Assembly (NCBI GenBank): GCA_963514095.1
Contig: OY741268.1
Coordinates: 12,112,208 to 12,176,207, forward strand
Reading direction: 5' to 3'
DNA from: Eutrigla gurnardus
Lineage: Eukaryota; Chordata; Actinopteri; Perciformes; Triglidae
Length of the DNA: 64,000 nucleotides
Below, piece by piece: positions 37,601-50,340 of this stretch; position 1 is the first letter of the stretch; each line of letters starts with the position of its first letter. Below the pieces are notes generated by a model that saw only the letters and a program-made list of their open reading frames with translations, was not told the DNA's origin and made no database searches. A program made the position numbers and the translations under genes.

Positions 37601-38111
37601 ACCCTTGTGGGGAAAGGTGAGTTCTGCTCAAAATAAAAGACAGAACGAACTCGAGACTTTTAAGGCTTAAATAAATGTAACTGGAGGTAGAATCAATCAA
37701 TCTTATCAATCCATAAATGTACCCCTTATGTAACCTCACCTAACAGAACTGATGCAGATGATCCATTTAACACCTCAATTAGGCAGGTTTTACTGTATGA
37801 TATGTAATATGCAGGTGAAGGTCACATGATCAGCTCCAGCTCCTGCAGAATCAGATGAACAGCCTGCAGACTGAAACAATGCAGGTAATATAAAGTAATA
37901 ACAAAAGCAAAATGCCTGCCAAGCTAGCTGGAAGGCTATCTAGCTCAAGAACCATGTGGGCTTAATTGGACTTTTACATTCCTGTCCCCTCCTTGTATAC
38001 GTTGATGCTGGGAATTCAGAAATTTGAATTTGAAGTGAAAGTTCAACCAACAACTTTGTAATTGTGGCATTTGAAATGTTTCGCTTTTTTTGTTTGGAAC
38101 AGACAATTAAA

Positions 38112-38213
<102 letters not shown>

Positions 38214-39090
38214 TTGATTTGATGCTACGTGTCTGCGTCGTCAGTCGGTGTCCACCACTGAATCATTTTCTGTGTGGATCAACACAAAAGAACCAGAGAG
38301 AAGAAGAAGCTAACTGAAGCTGTAGGACCACGTTCACACTTAAACAGATTTACACTGACAAACTAACAAAGTCTATTCTTCCCTGTGTGACTTAGTTCCC
38401 CTCACAGACTTGGTTGTTCACCAGGTAGAGGAGTATACCAGATGAACCTAATGATGTAGCCTAATGAACCGGAAACTGAGTGTATTATTAATTCACACAC
38501 ATTATCCAAAATGAAACCCAAAATGCTAAATACAGATTTAGATTGGAAAAGGTAAGATAGCTTTTAATGTAGCCAAATGGTTCTTAATTTACCTGATATC
38601 AACTAAAGAGAAGGCATGTCACAAGTATTTGTGTGTGACAGTAAGAGAATGTATGTTTGAGTATATCTTTTGGACAGAAAGCTGAATAATAGTCCTATAA
38701 CTGATTTATCCATTAAAAACAATATTGAGGTGAGGCTCTAAATTTGTTTAAAATGAGTACCTTTCAGAGATTCCCATCCCTTTAAAAAAGAGTGGGCTCA
38801 AATCAAAATGTTTTAGAGGGTTTTTTAAACCTTTTAAAAAAAATAACCCAACCCCATTTTTATAATCAATTTATGTATCCATGTATTAACTTGTAGCCTA
38901 AAATCCACTAATGCTAAATTAAATAGTAAAGTGGAGCAGCATTTTGTGTTTTTTATAGAAATAAAATCAAGAGACTATGTAGCCCTGCAACCGTGAGTGT
39001 GACTTTTTACTTTGAAAAGTGGCTTTAAAAAAAAAATCTTTGTATTTATCTTATTTGTGTATTTTCCTTTTTTCTCGTTCATATTTTGCA

Positions 39091-39160
39091 GTGACCCGCC
39101 CCCTCCAGAGTGCACAAATGCCACTTCCGGTTTACCCGGAACTACGCACAATTTCCAAAG
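39091..39160 (+). promoter_or_regulatory. pcgf1: TATA-less pcgf1 promoter / 5' UTR
   Basis: Directly upstream of the start codon are a GC box (CCCGCCCCC, 39,095-39,103), an ETS/GABP-type site (ACTTCCGG, 39,123-39,130), a second GGAA core (39,138-39,141) and a YY1-type AAGATGGCGG (39,158-39,167) overlapping the ATG. There is no TATA box. CG dinucleotides are frequent from here to about 39,700, unlike the surrounding DNA, which suggests a CpG-island promoter of a broadly expressed gene. The transcription start is inferred to lie in roughly 39,095-39,155. Confidence 0.65.
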
Positions 39161-42100
39161 ATGGCGGAGCAAGGTCCGATGGCCATAGCGATGCGGCTAC
39201 GAAATCAGCTACAGTCCGTCTACAAACTGGACCCGCTGAGAAACGAGGTGAGTAGCCACGTTGTTCGGGTTCGTCCGCGCTGCGGTTCGAACGCACGGGG
39301 GGCCGAGCTGCAGCAGAGCCCCGCTGAACGCACGCATTAGCGGGAGAGCGTTGTCGTCTCCGCGGCGCTGATGGAGAGAGAGGAGAGCAGTGCTGGAGCG
39401 CTGTGAAGGGAGCTAGTCTGAGCATGCGTGGACGGTGCGAGTCCACCCGTGTTGTTCTGCCTCAACAGTGGAACAACGTGCCGAAACCCAAGTAACTGCT
39501 GTTTCATTCATTGTACGCAATGTAGCCCCAACTCGACTCGGAGTTTACTTTGAGTTAACGCGGTCGTGCTTTGCTTTGCGTTCGTTCGTTCGTTCGTGCG
39601 TGCGTGTGTGTGTGTGTGTGAGTGAGCTGGGACGGTAACGGCGCGGGTCTCTTAACGCTTCAAGTAACGGCGGTGAGTTTCGAACAACGGTTGGTTTTTG
39701 TCCGACAGAGACACAGTTATTGGTTCCGCAGCGTTGAATTTCCCGTTACGTCTGTGTCACTAACTTAGTCTCAACTGGTCCCGCCAGTCCGAAAAAAACA
39801 CCAATTTGAACCTCGACCCACTTTCCTGTCAGTGTTCATGGCTGTGCACGTTTAGCGTTGTGTAAATAAATTGGATCATTTCTAAACGTTTTTACTTCCT
39901 CCGTTACAAGCTGAGGTCAAAGGTCAGGGTCACCTGACTTGCCCATAAAGCACTGGAGCTTAGACGACTTATAAGCAGATTCTGTATGGAAGTCAGCAAA
40001 AAAGTGCAATTGGGTGCTCTTTATCTAGCCGTCTCAACGGCTTTACTTACATTGTAATGTTGTGAGATGCTGTCCAGCTTAGACCAGTCTGGAGTGTTTT
40101 TACCAATACTTCAGCGTTTCAGAATTGTCTGCATAGTTCCACCTTTTTATTCATGGTCACATCCCTCCCCCGGGAAAGTCACCACAGTTCATAATACTGC
40201 AAATATTGCATGCAATACATTTACATACAAAATAGAGATCATTGACCCAAACAGTAAGCAAATACTTGTAAAGTCATAGTTTATTGATCCATTGTTGTTG
40301 ATCTATCTTGATCCCATAGAACAGAAACATATCTATATATGTTTAATATATTTTGTTGCTTGGCGGAGCAGAGGATAAGTAAATGTTGGAAACTTTAAAG
40401 ATGTGTAAAAACACCTTTTTGACATCCGGACAGGAGGAGGTGAAATTGAAGATCAAGGACCTGAATGAACACATCGTCTGCTACCTTTGTGCGGGATACT
40501 TCATCGACGCCACAACGATTACAGAGTGTTTGCACACCTGTGAGTTTAAACAGAGTTGGACAAAATCAGTATTGTGCTATTTTCGATAGAAATTCAAAGT
40601 ATCTCGATGAAATTCAAATGTCACTCCCCCTTTTTTTTTTTTGCTCCACAGTCTGTAAAAGTTGTATTGTGAAATACCTGCAAACAAGCAAGTATTGTCC
40701 AATGTGCAACATCAAAATCCACGAAACACAGCCTTTACTCAACCTCAAACTCGACCGAGTGATGCAAGACATCGTCTACAAACTGGTGCCTGGTCTACAA
40801 GAAAGTACGTAGAGAAACGCTGTCTGTATCATCATTACAAACTGTTGTTACCTAACTATCAATTCCCTAAAGAAAACATGTTATTAACGGTATTACATTA
40901 ACAGTATTAAACATTGTAAATCCCAGCATATTTGATAAATGGGTGTTGTCACTGTATTTATATTTGTCATGTTTTTCTAATATTCCATGTTCATGTTTGC
41001 ACAGGTGAAGACAAAAGAATAAAGGAGTTCTATCAGTCACGTGGGTTAGAGAGAGTCATCCAACCGACTGGAGACGGTGAGTCTTTAACATAAACGTGTC
41101 TCGGTCTTTGATGAAGTTGGTTTGTGTTTAGATTGAAATGAAACGGATCAGTCATGTTTGGTGCTCCACTAAGATTGCTGTGGTTTTTATTTACCACATG
41201 TCTCAGTGGTCACATGACTGCTTTAGAAATTTGCTGTGTTTTTGTTTTGTAGGTAAATATATCAACAAATCTTGACAGTATGAAAAAGCCACCCGTCTTT
41301 AGGATGTAATGCCACATGCAATATATGTGCAATTAAAAATGTATGCAAATACAAGGTGGTACTGAGTCATTTTACAACTCTCCAGTACCAAACACAGCTG
41401 AGAAATCACACACTTTCACACATCAATAAATGTACAAGTTGTGATGAAGTAGCTGTAGGTTCAATCACTATTTAGTCTATCAGGTAATCAGTTGGCAAGC
41501 GAGTATAAAGCCCCTTTCTCACTGGACAAAAACACACTAACATCTGGCTTCTTTCTTTAACGGGAGAAGTTACAATCTGCATTCATTCCCAGGACATATG
41601 ACTGCAGCGGTCACGGACTCAAACTCCAATCAGCAGTGATGGAAACTTGACACCCAGTTGGACACGCTCATTTTTGCCCCTTAGATTTCGGTCCATGTTA
41701 ACATGACAGCATCACACAGTTGCTGCAGATTTGTCGGCTTCACATCCATGATGTGACTCTCCCGTTCCACCACATCCTAATCCTGTGGAGGCCATTTGCT
41801 TTAATTTGCTTTTATATTGTTTGCGCCAAGTTCTGACCTTTCCACCCGACTGTTACGGCAGAAAAACGAGGCAACGATGTTCTTGTAGTTTCCAATTGTG
41901 GTGAGCCTGTGTGAAATGTAGCCTCAGTTTCCTGTTCTTAGCAGACAGGCTCGTCGTCCGGTATGGTCTTCTGCTGCTGTAGCCCATTAGCTTCAGAGTT
42001 CTTCAGAGATGCTTGTGCATAAAAAAAACATCAAACTGTCAGAAACAGACTCCATGAGGGTGTCATGAGGGCCGACGTCCTCTAGTGGGACCTGGTCTCA

Positions 42101-45100
42101 CAGCCCAGCACCCTGCAGCGTCATTGGTATTCACCAGAAAATACCAGAACTGGCAGCTCTGCCATTGACGGCCCGTTCTCTTCACACATGAGAGCAGGTT
42201 CACACTGACAGGCGTGAAAGAGGCTGGATACGCCGTGGTGAACGTTACGCTGCCTGTAACATCATCCAGCATGACCAGTTTACTGGTGGCTCAGTGACGG
42301 TCTGGGGAGGCAAATCCTTGGAGTGGGCCCTGGGTTCCTCCTGGTGCAGTGGGCCCTGGTTTCCTCCTGGTGCGGTGGGCCCTGGGTTCCTCCTGGTGCA
42401 GTGGGCCCTGGTTTCCTCCTGGTGCGGTGGGCCCTGGTTTCCTCCTGGTGCGGTGGGCCCTGGTTTCCTCCTGGTGCGGTGGGCCCTGGGTTCCTCCTGG
42501 TGCAGTAGGCCCTGGGTTCCTCCTGGTGCGGTGGGCCCTGGGTTCCTCCTGGTGCAGTAGGCCCTGGGTTCCTCCTGGTGCTGTAGGCCGTGGGTTCCTC
42601 CTGGTGCTGTAGGCCGTGGGTTCCTCCTGGTGCTGTGGGCCCTGGGTTCCTCCTGGTGCAGTAGGCCCTGGGTTCCTCCTGGTGCTGTAGGCCGTGGGTT
42701 CCTCCTGGTGCTGTAGGCCGTGGGTTCCTCCTGGTGCTGTAGGCCCTGGGTTCCTCCTGGTGCAGTGGGCCCTGGGTTCCTCCTGGTGCAGTGGGCCCTG
42801 GGTTCCTCCTGGTGCAGTGGGCCCTGGGTTCCTCCTGGTGCTGTAGGCCGTGGGTTCCTCCTAGTGCGGTGGCCCTGGGCTCCTCCTAGTGCGGTGGCCC
42901 TGGGTTCCTCCTAGTGCTGTAGGCCCTGGGTTCCTCCTGGTGGGGTGGGCCCATCCAAAAGCTTAACTTCCTCAATGCTCTGTCTCAAGGACCCCACATA
43001 AGACCCCGTGGTGGGCATTTCACTACCTTACTGAAAATAACATTTACATTGCAGCTATTAAAACAGAAAAGCACCGTAACCTTCTGTTTTTTTCTGGTTC
43101 GTCGACCATGTCACACCAGGGAGAAAAAAAATAAATGCATACTCATCTAATGAGCAATGGAAAAGTAATCATAGTCTATTTTTAGTGTTTTTCCACATTT
43201 AAAAAAAACTTGCAGATACACACATTTTGGTGGGGAAAGGAGTGTAAAACTGTTATTTGTATATGTTAATATTGACATAGATTTCTACTGTTGTTACTAA
43301 TGCATGAAACTAAACTTGTGCAATGACCACTTTTTGCAAATGAATTTGACCATCAGATTATGTTGCAGAAACCTGGTGATTAACGTGTGCTTTGATGTTC
43401 CGTCTCCTTAGATTCTGTCCCCGATGCTACTGGTTTACCGTACACAAGCTTCGACCATTCAAAAGCCCACTTCTACAGATATGATGAGCAGGTCTCGCTG
43501 TGTTTAGAAAAGCTAAGGTGAGCTTTTATCTCTGGTGGATTGTTTTTCTGGTTTTTCAAGTCATGCAATCCCAATGAGATGAGACTGATATCAGCATATT
43601 TAACTTGAGTAGTTAAACCTCTGTAACAGCCATGTTCTGTTTTGTCTTTACAGCTCATCGCTTTCTGGAAAAGATAAGACGAAACTCACTCTTCAGGTTA
43701 GTACCAATAAACGATCCCACATATATTTAGCACTGTATTTCAGTACGGTCTGTGTACTTAGTGAAATGGTGGAGCTGGTTATGGATGCTTTCAAAGCGAC
43801 TCAGCTCACAGGTTTGCACAACCGTGCAAAACATGTCTCCAGGGGCACATTTTGAAGCCTGAACAAGTAATTTTCTTCCCTTAACTGCTAAGCAAATACA
43901 TGGCACAATGACATCTGCAGCAACAGCAGAATTCAGCACTCAGAGCTGGTTATTCTGGCTGCCTCAGACTCGAGGAGAGACGAGGATAAGTGGGACAAGC
44001 ACACCAGTGAGGCATATAATCATTCCTTTATTTCCCGACCAAACCACTAATGTCTCAGTAGTTGGACAATTTTCCAATTGTTGAAGTTTTATCGACTACA
44101 ACTTTGGGTTAGGTGACCAAGATGTCCACTCATTGTTTGTAGGACTGAAGATTTAAAATAAATTGTATGAATCACAAAATACCACAAATACCACTATTTG
44201 TTTTTAAATTGACTATGGCACCAGAAAATCCAATGTTAGTATCGATACAGATTGACGATGCTAAATGACGGATCCTGAGATGTTAGTATACGGAATATAG
44301 TTATATAGTATGTATGTGTAGTTAATTTTACACATTATACATCACATTTACATTGTGGGTATTTGAAACACCGCTTCTTAAGCGTGCGTGCATATGTTAA
44401 TACAAATCAATGTGTCAGATTACACTGTGCTTCCTATCCACATGCCCATCCAACATCGTTATACATACTGCAGAGACTTCAGTCAGCCACCAGAGGGCAC
44501 CCTTGTTTAACATGTGCCTGTGTAGAACCACTAGTCTGTCTTCCAAGTTTGGGCTCAAATTAAGATTTCAGATTTCCTTCATTTTAAATATGTTTTTACT
44601 GGAGTGGATTTGAAAGATTCTCTGGTCTTGGAAGACAAGGCCATCAATTATGTTCCTGTGTTTCCATGGGAGACGAGGTCTCAAACAGACCAGGATCCTG
44701 CTGTGAGGCTTTTAGTCTGGTTGTGTCTTATTTAGGACACACACAGTTTCATTGGTACCATTATTGAGTCTTGATGCCGTTTTGTAACCTCTGTGTGAAC
44801 TTAGAACGTACTTGAATTGACTTTGACTCGTAACCTTTTTGTTATGTACTACTTTTTCCCCTGCACGTCCAACCCTGATCCAATGTTTTTACTGAGATGG
44901 AAATTTTGTAAAATACATTTTCGCCTCAGCTTTTAAAAGAAATACTGTCTTGAGCCGCATTCAGGTGGAAAAAGAAGGCTGAGCTCTACGGCCTCAGAGT
45001 GTGTAATAAGTCAGTTGGGACTAGAGAAGGTCCAGCAGTCAGCTGGGTTTTTCTTCCCTGTAAATCTAAGTGTAACGGCAGTTTGCCACACCCTGTCGAT

Positions 45101-46690
45101 ATGCTGATGCCTTGTTAGGATACGATTCTTATGTGCTGGAAAGTGTTCTGTCACCTTTTTGTTACTTTGGACTTTTTATTTCATCTGAACAACAAAACCC
45201 AAATGTCTGTCTATTCTCTGAGCATAAGTTGCTTGTGTCACAGGTGATACCGTTAAAGCAAATCAAAAACATGCAGCAGGATTTATAGTAAGCTAGTTTC
45301 CTTGGTAAAGCTACGTGTTAAATATCGGAGTAAGTATGGCATCTTAAAATGTTGAGTTGGAGCAATAAACCCAAATGTACAGCTGGTCATGATTTATTGG
45401 CATCACCTCCTTGATCTCGACGTGACTTTGACATAGTTTCACAGCGTGTTTGTGTGACCTTGTCTCTGCAGCAGAAGTTTGTACGCTGTTCTGTCCGAGC
45501 GGAGGTGAGACACCTACGGAAAGTGCTTTGTCATCGGCTAAACGTGGAAAAAAACCAGGTCAGTCAATAACCGATAAAAGAAGACGTTGGTACGCATGAC
45601 ATTAAAGTGATGTCGATAGTTGTTTGGCTCATGCTGATGAAGTCCTTTTGCTAATTGGCCAAGTGGCGATCATACACCTGAGGCAGTATCATTGTGTATT
45701 ATCGCTTGCATAGAACTGGCTGAACTCACTGAAGAGTTGGAGCCTGGTTGTTATATTTTAACTCCTTTTTATCTTGTAAACGTGGTTTATTAAACAAAAT
45801 CACAACAGTAAAAAAGCAGGAGAAAGCAGAATCTGCTGGCTTTTGGACCTTAATGGCTCTGAAAGCCTGTCCTTCATTCTTTTTCTTCTCAGCCAATAAG
45901 CCTGCAGTGTTTCTTTGGTCACTGAATACATTTTATTTTCTCAATGTGAAGGCTCTGTCAGAGCAGTTTGGGTTAAATCCTATCAACAAATAGGCTGGCA
46001 TGAGTGTTTTATCCACGCTTAACAAATATTAGTTTGTCTTGGCGGCAATGTCCCCGTCACCAGTGAATTATGTGTTTTCAGTGGAGGAAAAAGTACTTGT
46101 GCTTCCTCATCTTTTACCAGCAGCAAACCGTTTTCTCATGTAAAAATAATCGTGGCAAATGTTCCTTTCAGTTTTCTCTTCACATCTGTTTGTGTGGTCT
46201 CCTCATAGGTCCAGATGTTGTTCAATAACGAGTCTCTGCCCGATCACATGACCATGAAACGGTTGTGGCTCTCACACTGGTTTGGCAAGGTACGGTACAG
46301 CCGCCGGTAACTAGTGCCAACGATGCATTCCTTCACACTTTGTGCTCTCGCTCATTTAGAGCAATCAGGATAAAGTTCATTGAAGATGTGTAACGGCAAA
46401 TAGAAATGCTCAATTATAACAAAATCAAACAAAATCATTGTATTCCACTGTTTTATTCAACACTATTTCAAATGAAAGTAAACGTTTTAAATCCAGTGCT
46501 GGATTTGACGCATTCTAAAAAATACTTTTAGTTAAATCATGTAGTTTAATCTTATTTACAAGGTCTTAATATTTGCATATAATTCACTTCAAATGTTTCC
46601 TTCCCACATATAATATTTGAAATCTTTTTTCTCCCCTAGGCCCAACCATTAGTCCTTCACTACACCATCAAGGACAAAAGGACCAGATAG
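39161..46690 (+). CDS. pcgf1: Polycomb group RING finger protein 1 (9 coding exons, 261 aa)
   Basis: Coding exons: 39,161-39,247; 40,434-40,539; 40,652-40,804; 41,005-41,076; 43,412-43,517; 43,654-43,696; 45,472-45,558; 46,209-46,289; 46,640-46,690 (ends TAG). All introns are GT-AG and the frame closes exactly at 261 aa, close to the ~259 aa of human PCGF1. The start is the ATG beginning MAEQGPMAIAMRLRNQ, in a strong context. The C3HC4 RING occupies about residues 45-83 (C45, C48, C61, H63, C66, C69, C80, C83). The C-terminal RAWUL ubiquitin-like domain spans about 165-257 and includes RCSVRAEVRHLRKVLCHRL and the LPDHMTMKRLWLSHWFGK block. PCGF1 (NSPC1) pairs with RING1A/B in the nuclear PRC1.1 complex with KDM2B and BCOR, which places ubiquitin on H2A Lys119. 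The RAWUL domain binds BCOR. Every key RING residue is present, so the protein should be functional. Confidence 0.97.
39578..39619. repeat. (CGTT)n/(CGTG)n/(TG)n microsatellite in pcgf1 intron 1
   Basis: A short compound tract: four CGTT units, then CGTG units, then TG units, in the CpG-rich first intron. Confidence 0.85.
41515..41682 (+). mobile_element. Element B, left half (split copy in pcgf1 intron 4)
   Basis: Matches the left end of the intact copy at 19,102: 'taaagcccctttctcactgg', 'cactaacatctggcttc', 'acaatctgcattcattccc', 'atcagcagtgatggaaac'. The similarity stops where a Tc1-like relic begins, and the right half resumes near 43,095. The later sequences therefore appear to have been inserted into this element. 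Confidence 0.6.
41684..42020 (-). pseudogene. Tc1-like transposase relic (C-terminal part)
   Basis: Minus-strand translation of 41,684-41,778 gives 'VVERESHIMDVKPTNLQQ' and then 'LCDAVMLTWTEI', which I recognise as the C-terminal end of a fish Tc1/mariner-family transposase. Just before it, 'GGCCTCCACAG' is what remains of the WPPQSPDLNP region, and the third catalytic acidic site is deleted. Farther on, fragments such as 'agcctcagtttcctgttctta' and 'ggtcttctgctgctgtagccc' belong to the same family with large deletions. It is non-functional. Confidence 0.75.
42033..42320 (+). pseudogene. Second Tc1-like transposase relic (N-terminal/central part)
   Basis: Plus-strand translation of about 42,229-42,319 reads RRGERYAACNIIQHDQF followed by TGGSVTVWGGKSL, diagnostic for the central region of a Tc1-like DDE transposase. 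The segment with the first catalytic Asp (normally FTDESRF) reads FTHESRF near 42,183-42,200, so Asp is replaced by His. Several frameshifts lie upstream. At 42,321 the gene jumps directly into the minisatellite, whose unit comes from a site farther along the same gene, so the intervening coding DNA is deleted. Confidence 0.8.
42321..42952. repeat. 26-bp minisatellite (about 24 copies) made of transposase sequence
   Basis: The unit is approximately GGGCCCTGGGTTCCTCCT plus GGTGCAGT, 26 bp. I count 24 copies of the 'cctcctggtg/cctcctagtg' core. Variants differ mainly at CAGT/CGGT/CTGT and CCCTGG/CCGTGG, and the last few units lose one G. Read in one frame the unit encodes AVGPGFLLV, the segment just before the second catalytic Asp of Tc1-like transposases of the adjacent relic's family. 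Because 26 is not a multiple of three, all three frames stay open across it and produce spurious long open frames. It lies inside pcgf1 intron 4. Confidence 0.95.
43095..43240 (+). mobile_element. Element B, right half (split copy in pcgf1 intron 4)
   Basis: Matches 19,640-19,780: 'cacaccagggagaaaaaa', 'catactcatctaatgagca', 'tatttttagtgtttttccac', 'gatacacacattttggtggg'. With the left half at 41,515 it forms one element interrupted by about 1.4 kb of Tc1-like relics and minisatellite. Confidence 0.6.
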
Positions 46691-46795
46691 GACATGGTTT
46701 CACTCTGGGACTCTGTACATATTTTGTACAATACATATTCTATTTTAATAGTGTTTGTGTACATATACTTATTTTCCTTGTTTTGTATTTTTGAA

Positions 46796-46801
46796 AATAA
46801 A
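46796..46801 (+). terminator. pcgf1: pcgf1 polyadenylation signal
   Basis: Canonical AATAAA about 105 bases after the stop codon, followed by T/G-rich sequence. It gives a short 3' UTR of roughly 125 bases. Confidence 0.75.
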
Positions 46802-47379
46802 TTTTAAATGGTAAAATACTAGTTTGTATTACTTGGTTACAGCCTAGTTCACTTCCATCTCTGTAGATGTACGGGATAGTGTCAATCACATGGCGCTAGT
46901 TTCTTCATACTTCAGATGTCTTACATTAGATTTACATCACTTTATTATTGGTGTTTGTAATAACCTTTTTGGCTAACATTATCTCACAAAGTGTGCTTAA
47001 TTATGCAGCGAGGTGCACTAACCTACAGTCAGTGATTATACAGAAGTAGCTACCAACTCTTGCTAATGAAGCACCAGCATGTTCCAGCCGAATAGAGATG
47101 ATCACATGAGTTAAGATGTTTGGAAACGCTAGTTAACATGCAGTAAAGATAATACGTCAACTTCATCCTGCAGTTTAAAAAAATCATGAAGTATACAACT
47201 TCTTACATGATGTCACGTTCACCTTTTCTGAATGTTAAGCAGCTCCTCGCATTTGAAGAACATTGAACATTTTAGGGTGCAATCAGTTTTTCTTGTTGTC
47301 TTGTTTCTTGTCTTGTTTCACAGCTGGATCTCAGCTGATGTAATGATATTTTCATCATTGATCACCAAAGGAAGTGTAA
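46802..47379. other. Intergenic DNA downstream of pcgf1
   Basis: AT-rich. No gene or repeat family recognised. Confidence 0.4.
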
Positions 47380-48010
47380 ACAAATGTCTTACCCAACTGA
47401 TTTTGCACTAAGAGTTTTGGCAGTGGTTTAACATCATGTCCTTTACAAATCTGCTCAAGCTCTGTGAAGTTTCACAGCGTCTGTGAGTCAATTCTGTGAT
47501 TCTGCACTCTGACTTGGCCGTTAGTACCCCGAAGCCCTTCCTGTACAGCTTTGACTGCATGTTTGAGGCTATTGTTTTACTGAAGAATAAATCTTCTCCC
47601 ATGCTGCAGCTCTTTTGCAGACTGCAGCGGATTTTGCTGTATTTTCTGCATCAAGTTTTGTTTGTACGTCCCCTTGATTCTGTTGCAGAGCAGCATCTCC
47701 ACAGCAAGATTTGTGCTATGCCATAAATTATGCCGTAATATAACTTTTCATCAGATCACAGAATCTTCAGTCTTCCACCTGCCCTCCAGCAAACGCTAAC
47801 ATGAGTCACAGCCACAAAGGCCCAACTGGTGAATGTTGGCAGCAGTGGTTTTACGTGTCTCTCATCTCCACCGTGGAACTCGTAGCTCCTTCTGGGTCCA
47901 GTTCTCTCGGCCTGCTCGAGGCAGATTTACAGCTGTGCTGTGAACTTTTCATATTTCAAATTGACCTTACTGTAATATGAGAGACTTTCGGGAAATTGAC
48001 GAGAATCCCC
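47380..48010 (-). pseudogene. Tc1-like transposase relic, third copy
   Basis: On the minus strand, 47,946-47,912 gives VHSTAVNLPRAG, matching the 'GTAVNLPRAGRP' hinge after the DNA-binding domain of fish Tc1-like transposases. At 47,602-47,510 it reads MGEDLFFSKTIASNM and then QSKLYRKGFGV, corresponding to the region before the third catalytic site. The overall order matches a transposase read from high to low coordinates, but large blocks are missing and frames shift. It is a different subfamily from the two relics in pcgf1 intron 4. Confidence 0.75.

Positions 48011-50340
<2,330 letters not shown>

Noticed and set aside
39275..39300. tRNA B-box-like 'gcggttcgaacgc' in pcgf1 intron 1
   Set aside because: No A box at the right distance and no cloverleaf could be formed. 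The match is to a short motif only, in CG-rich DNA.
42294..42914. Several overlapping 60-88 codon open frames rich in GPWVPPGAVGPGFLLV-type repeats
   Set aside because: They are the three frames of the 26-bp minisatellite in pcgf1 intron 4. The period is not a multiple of three, so each frame cycles through the same units. Not a structural protein gene.
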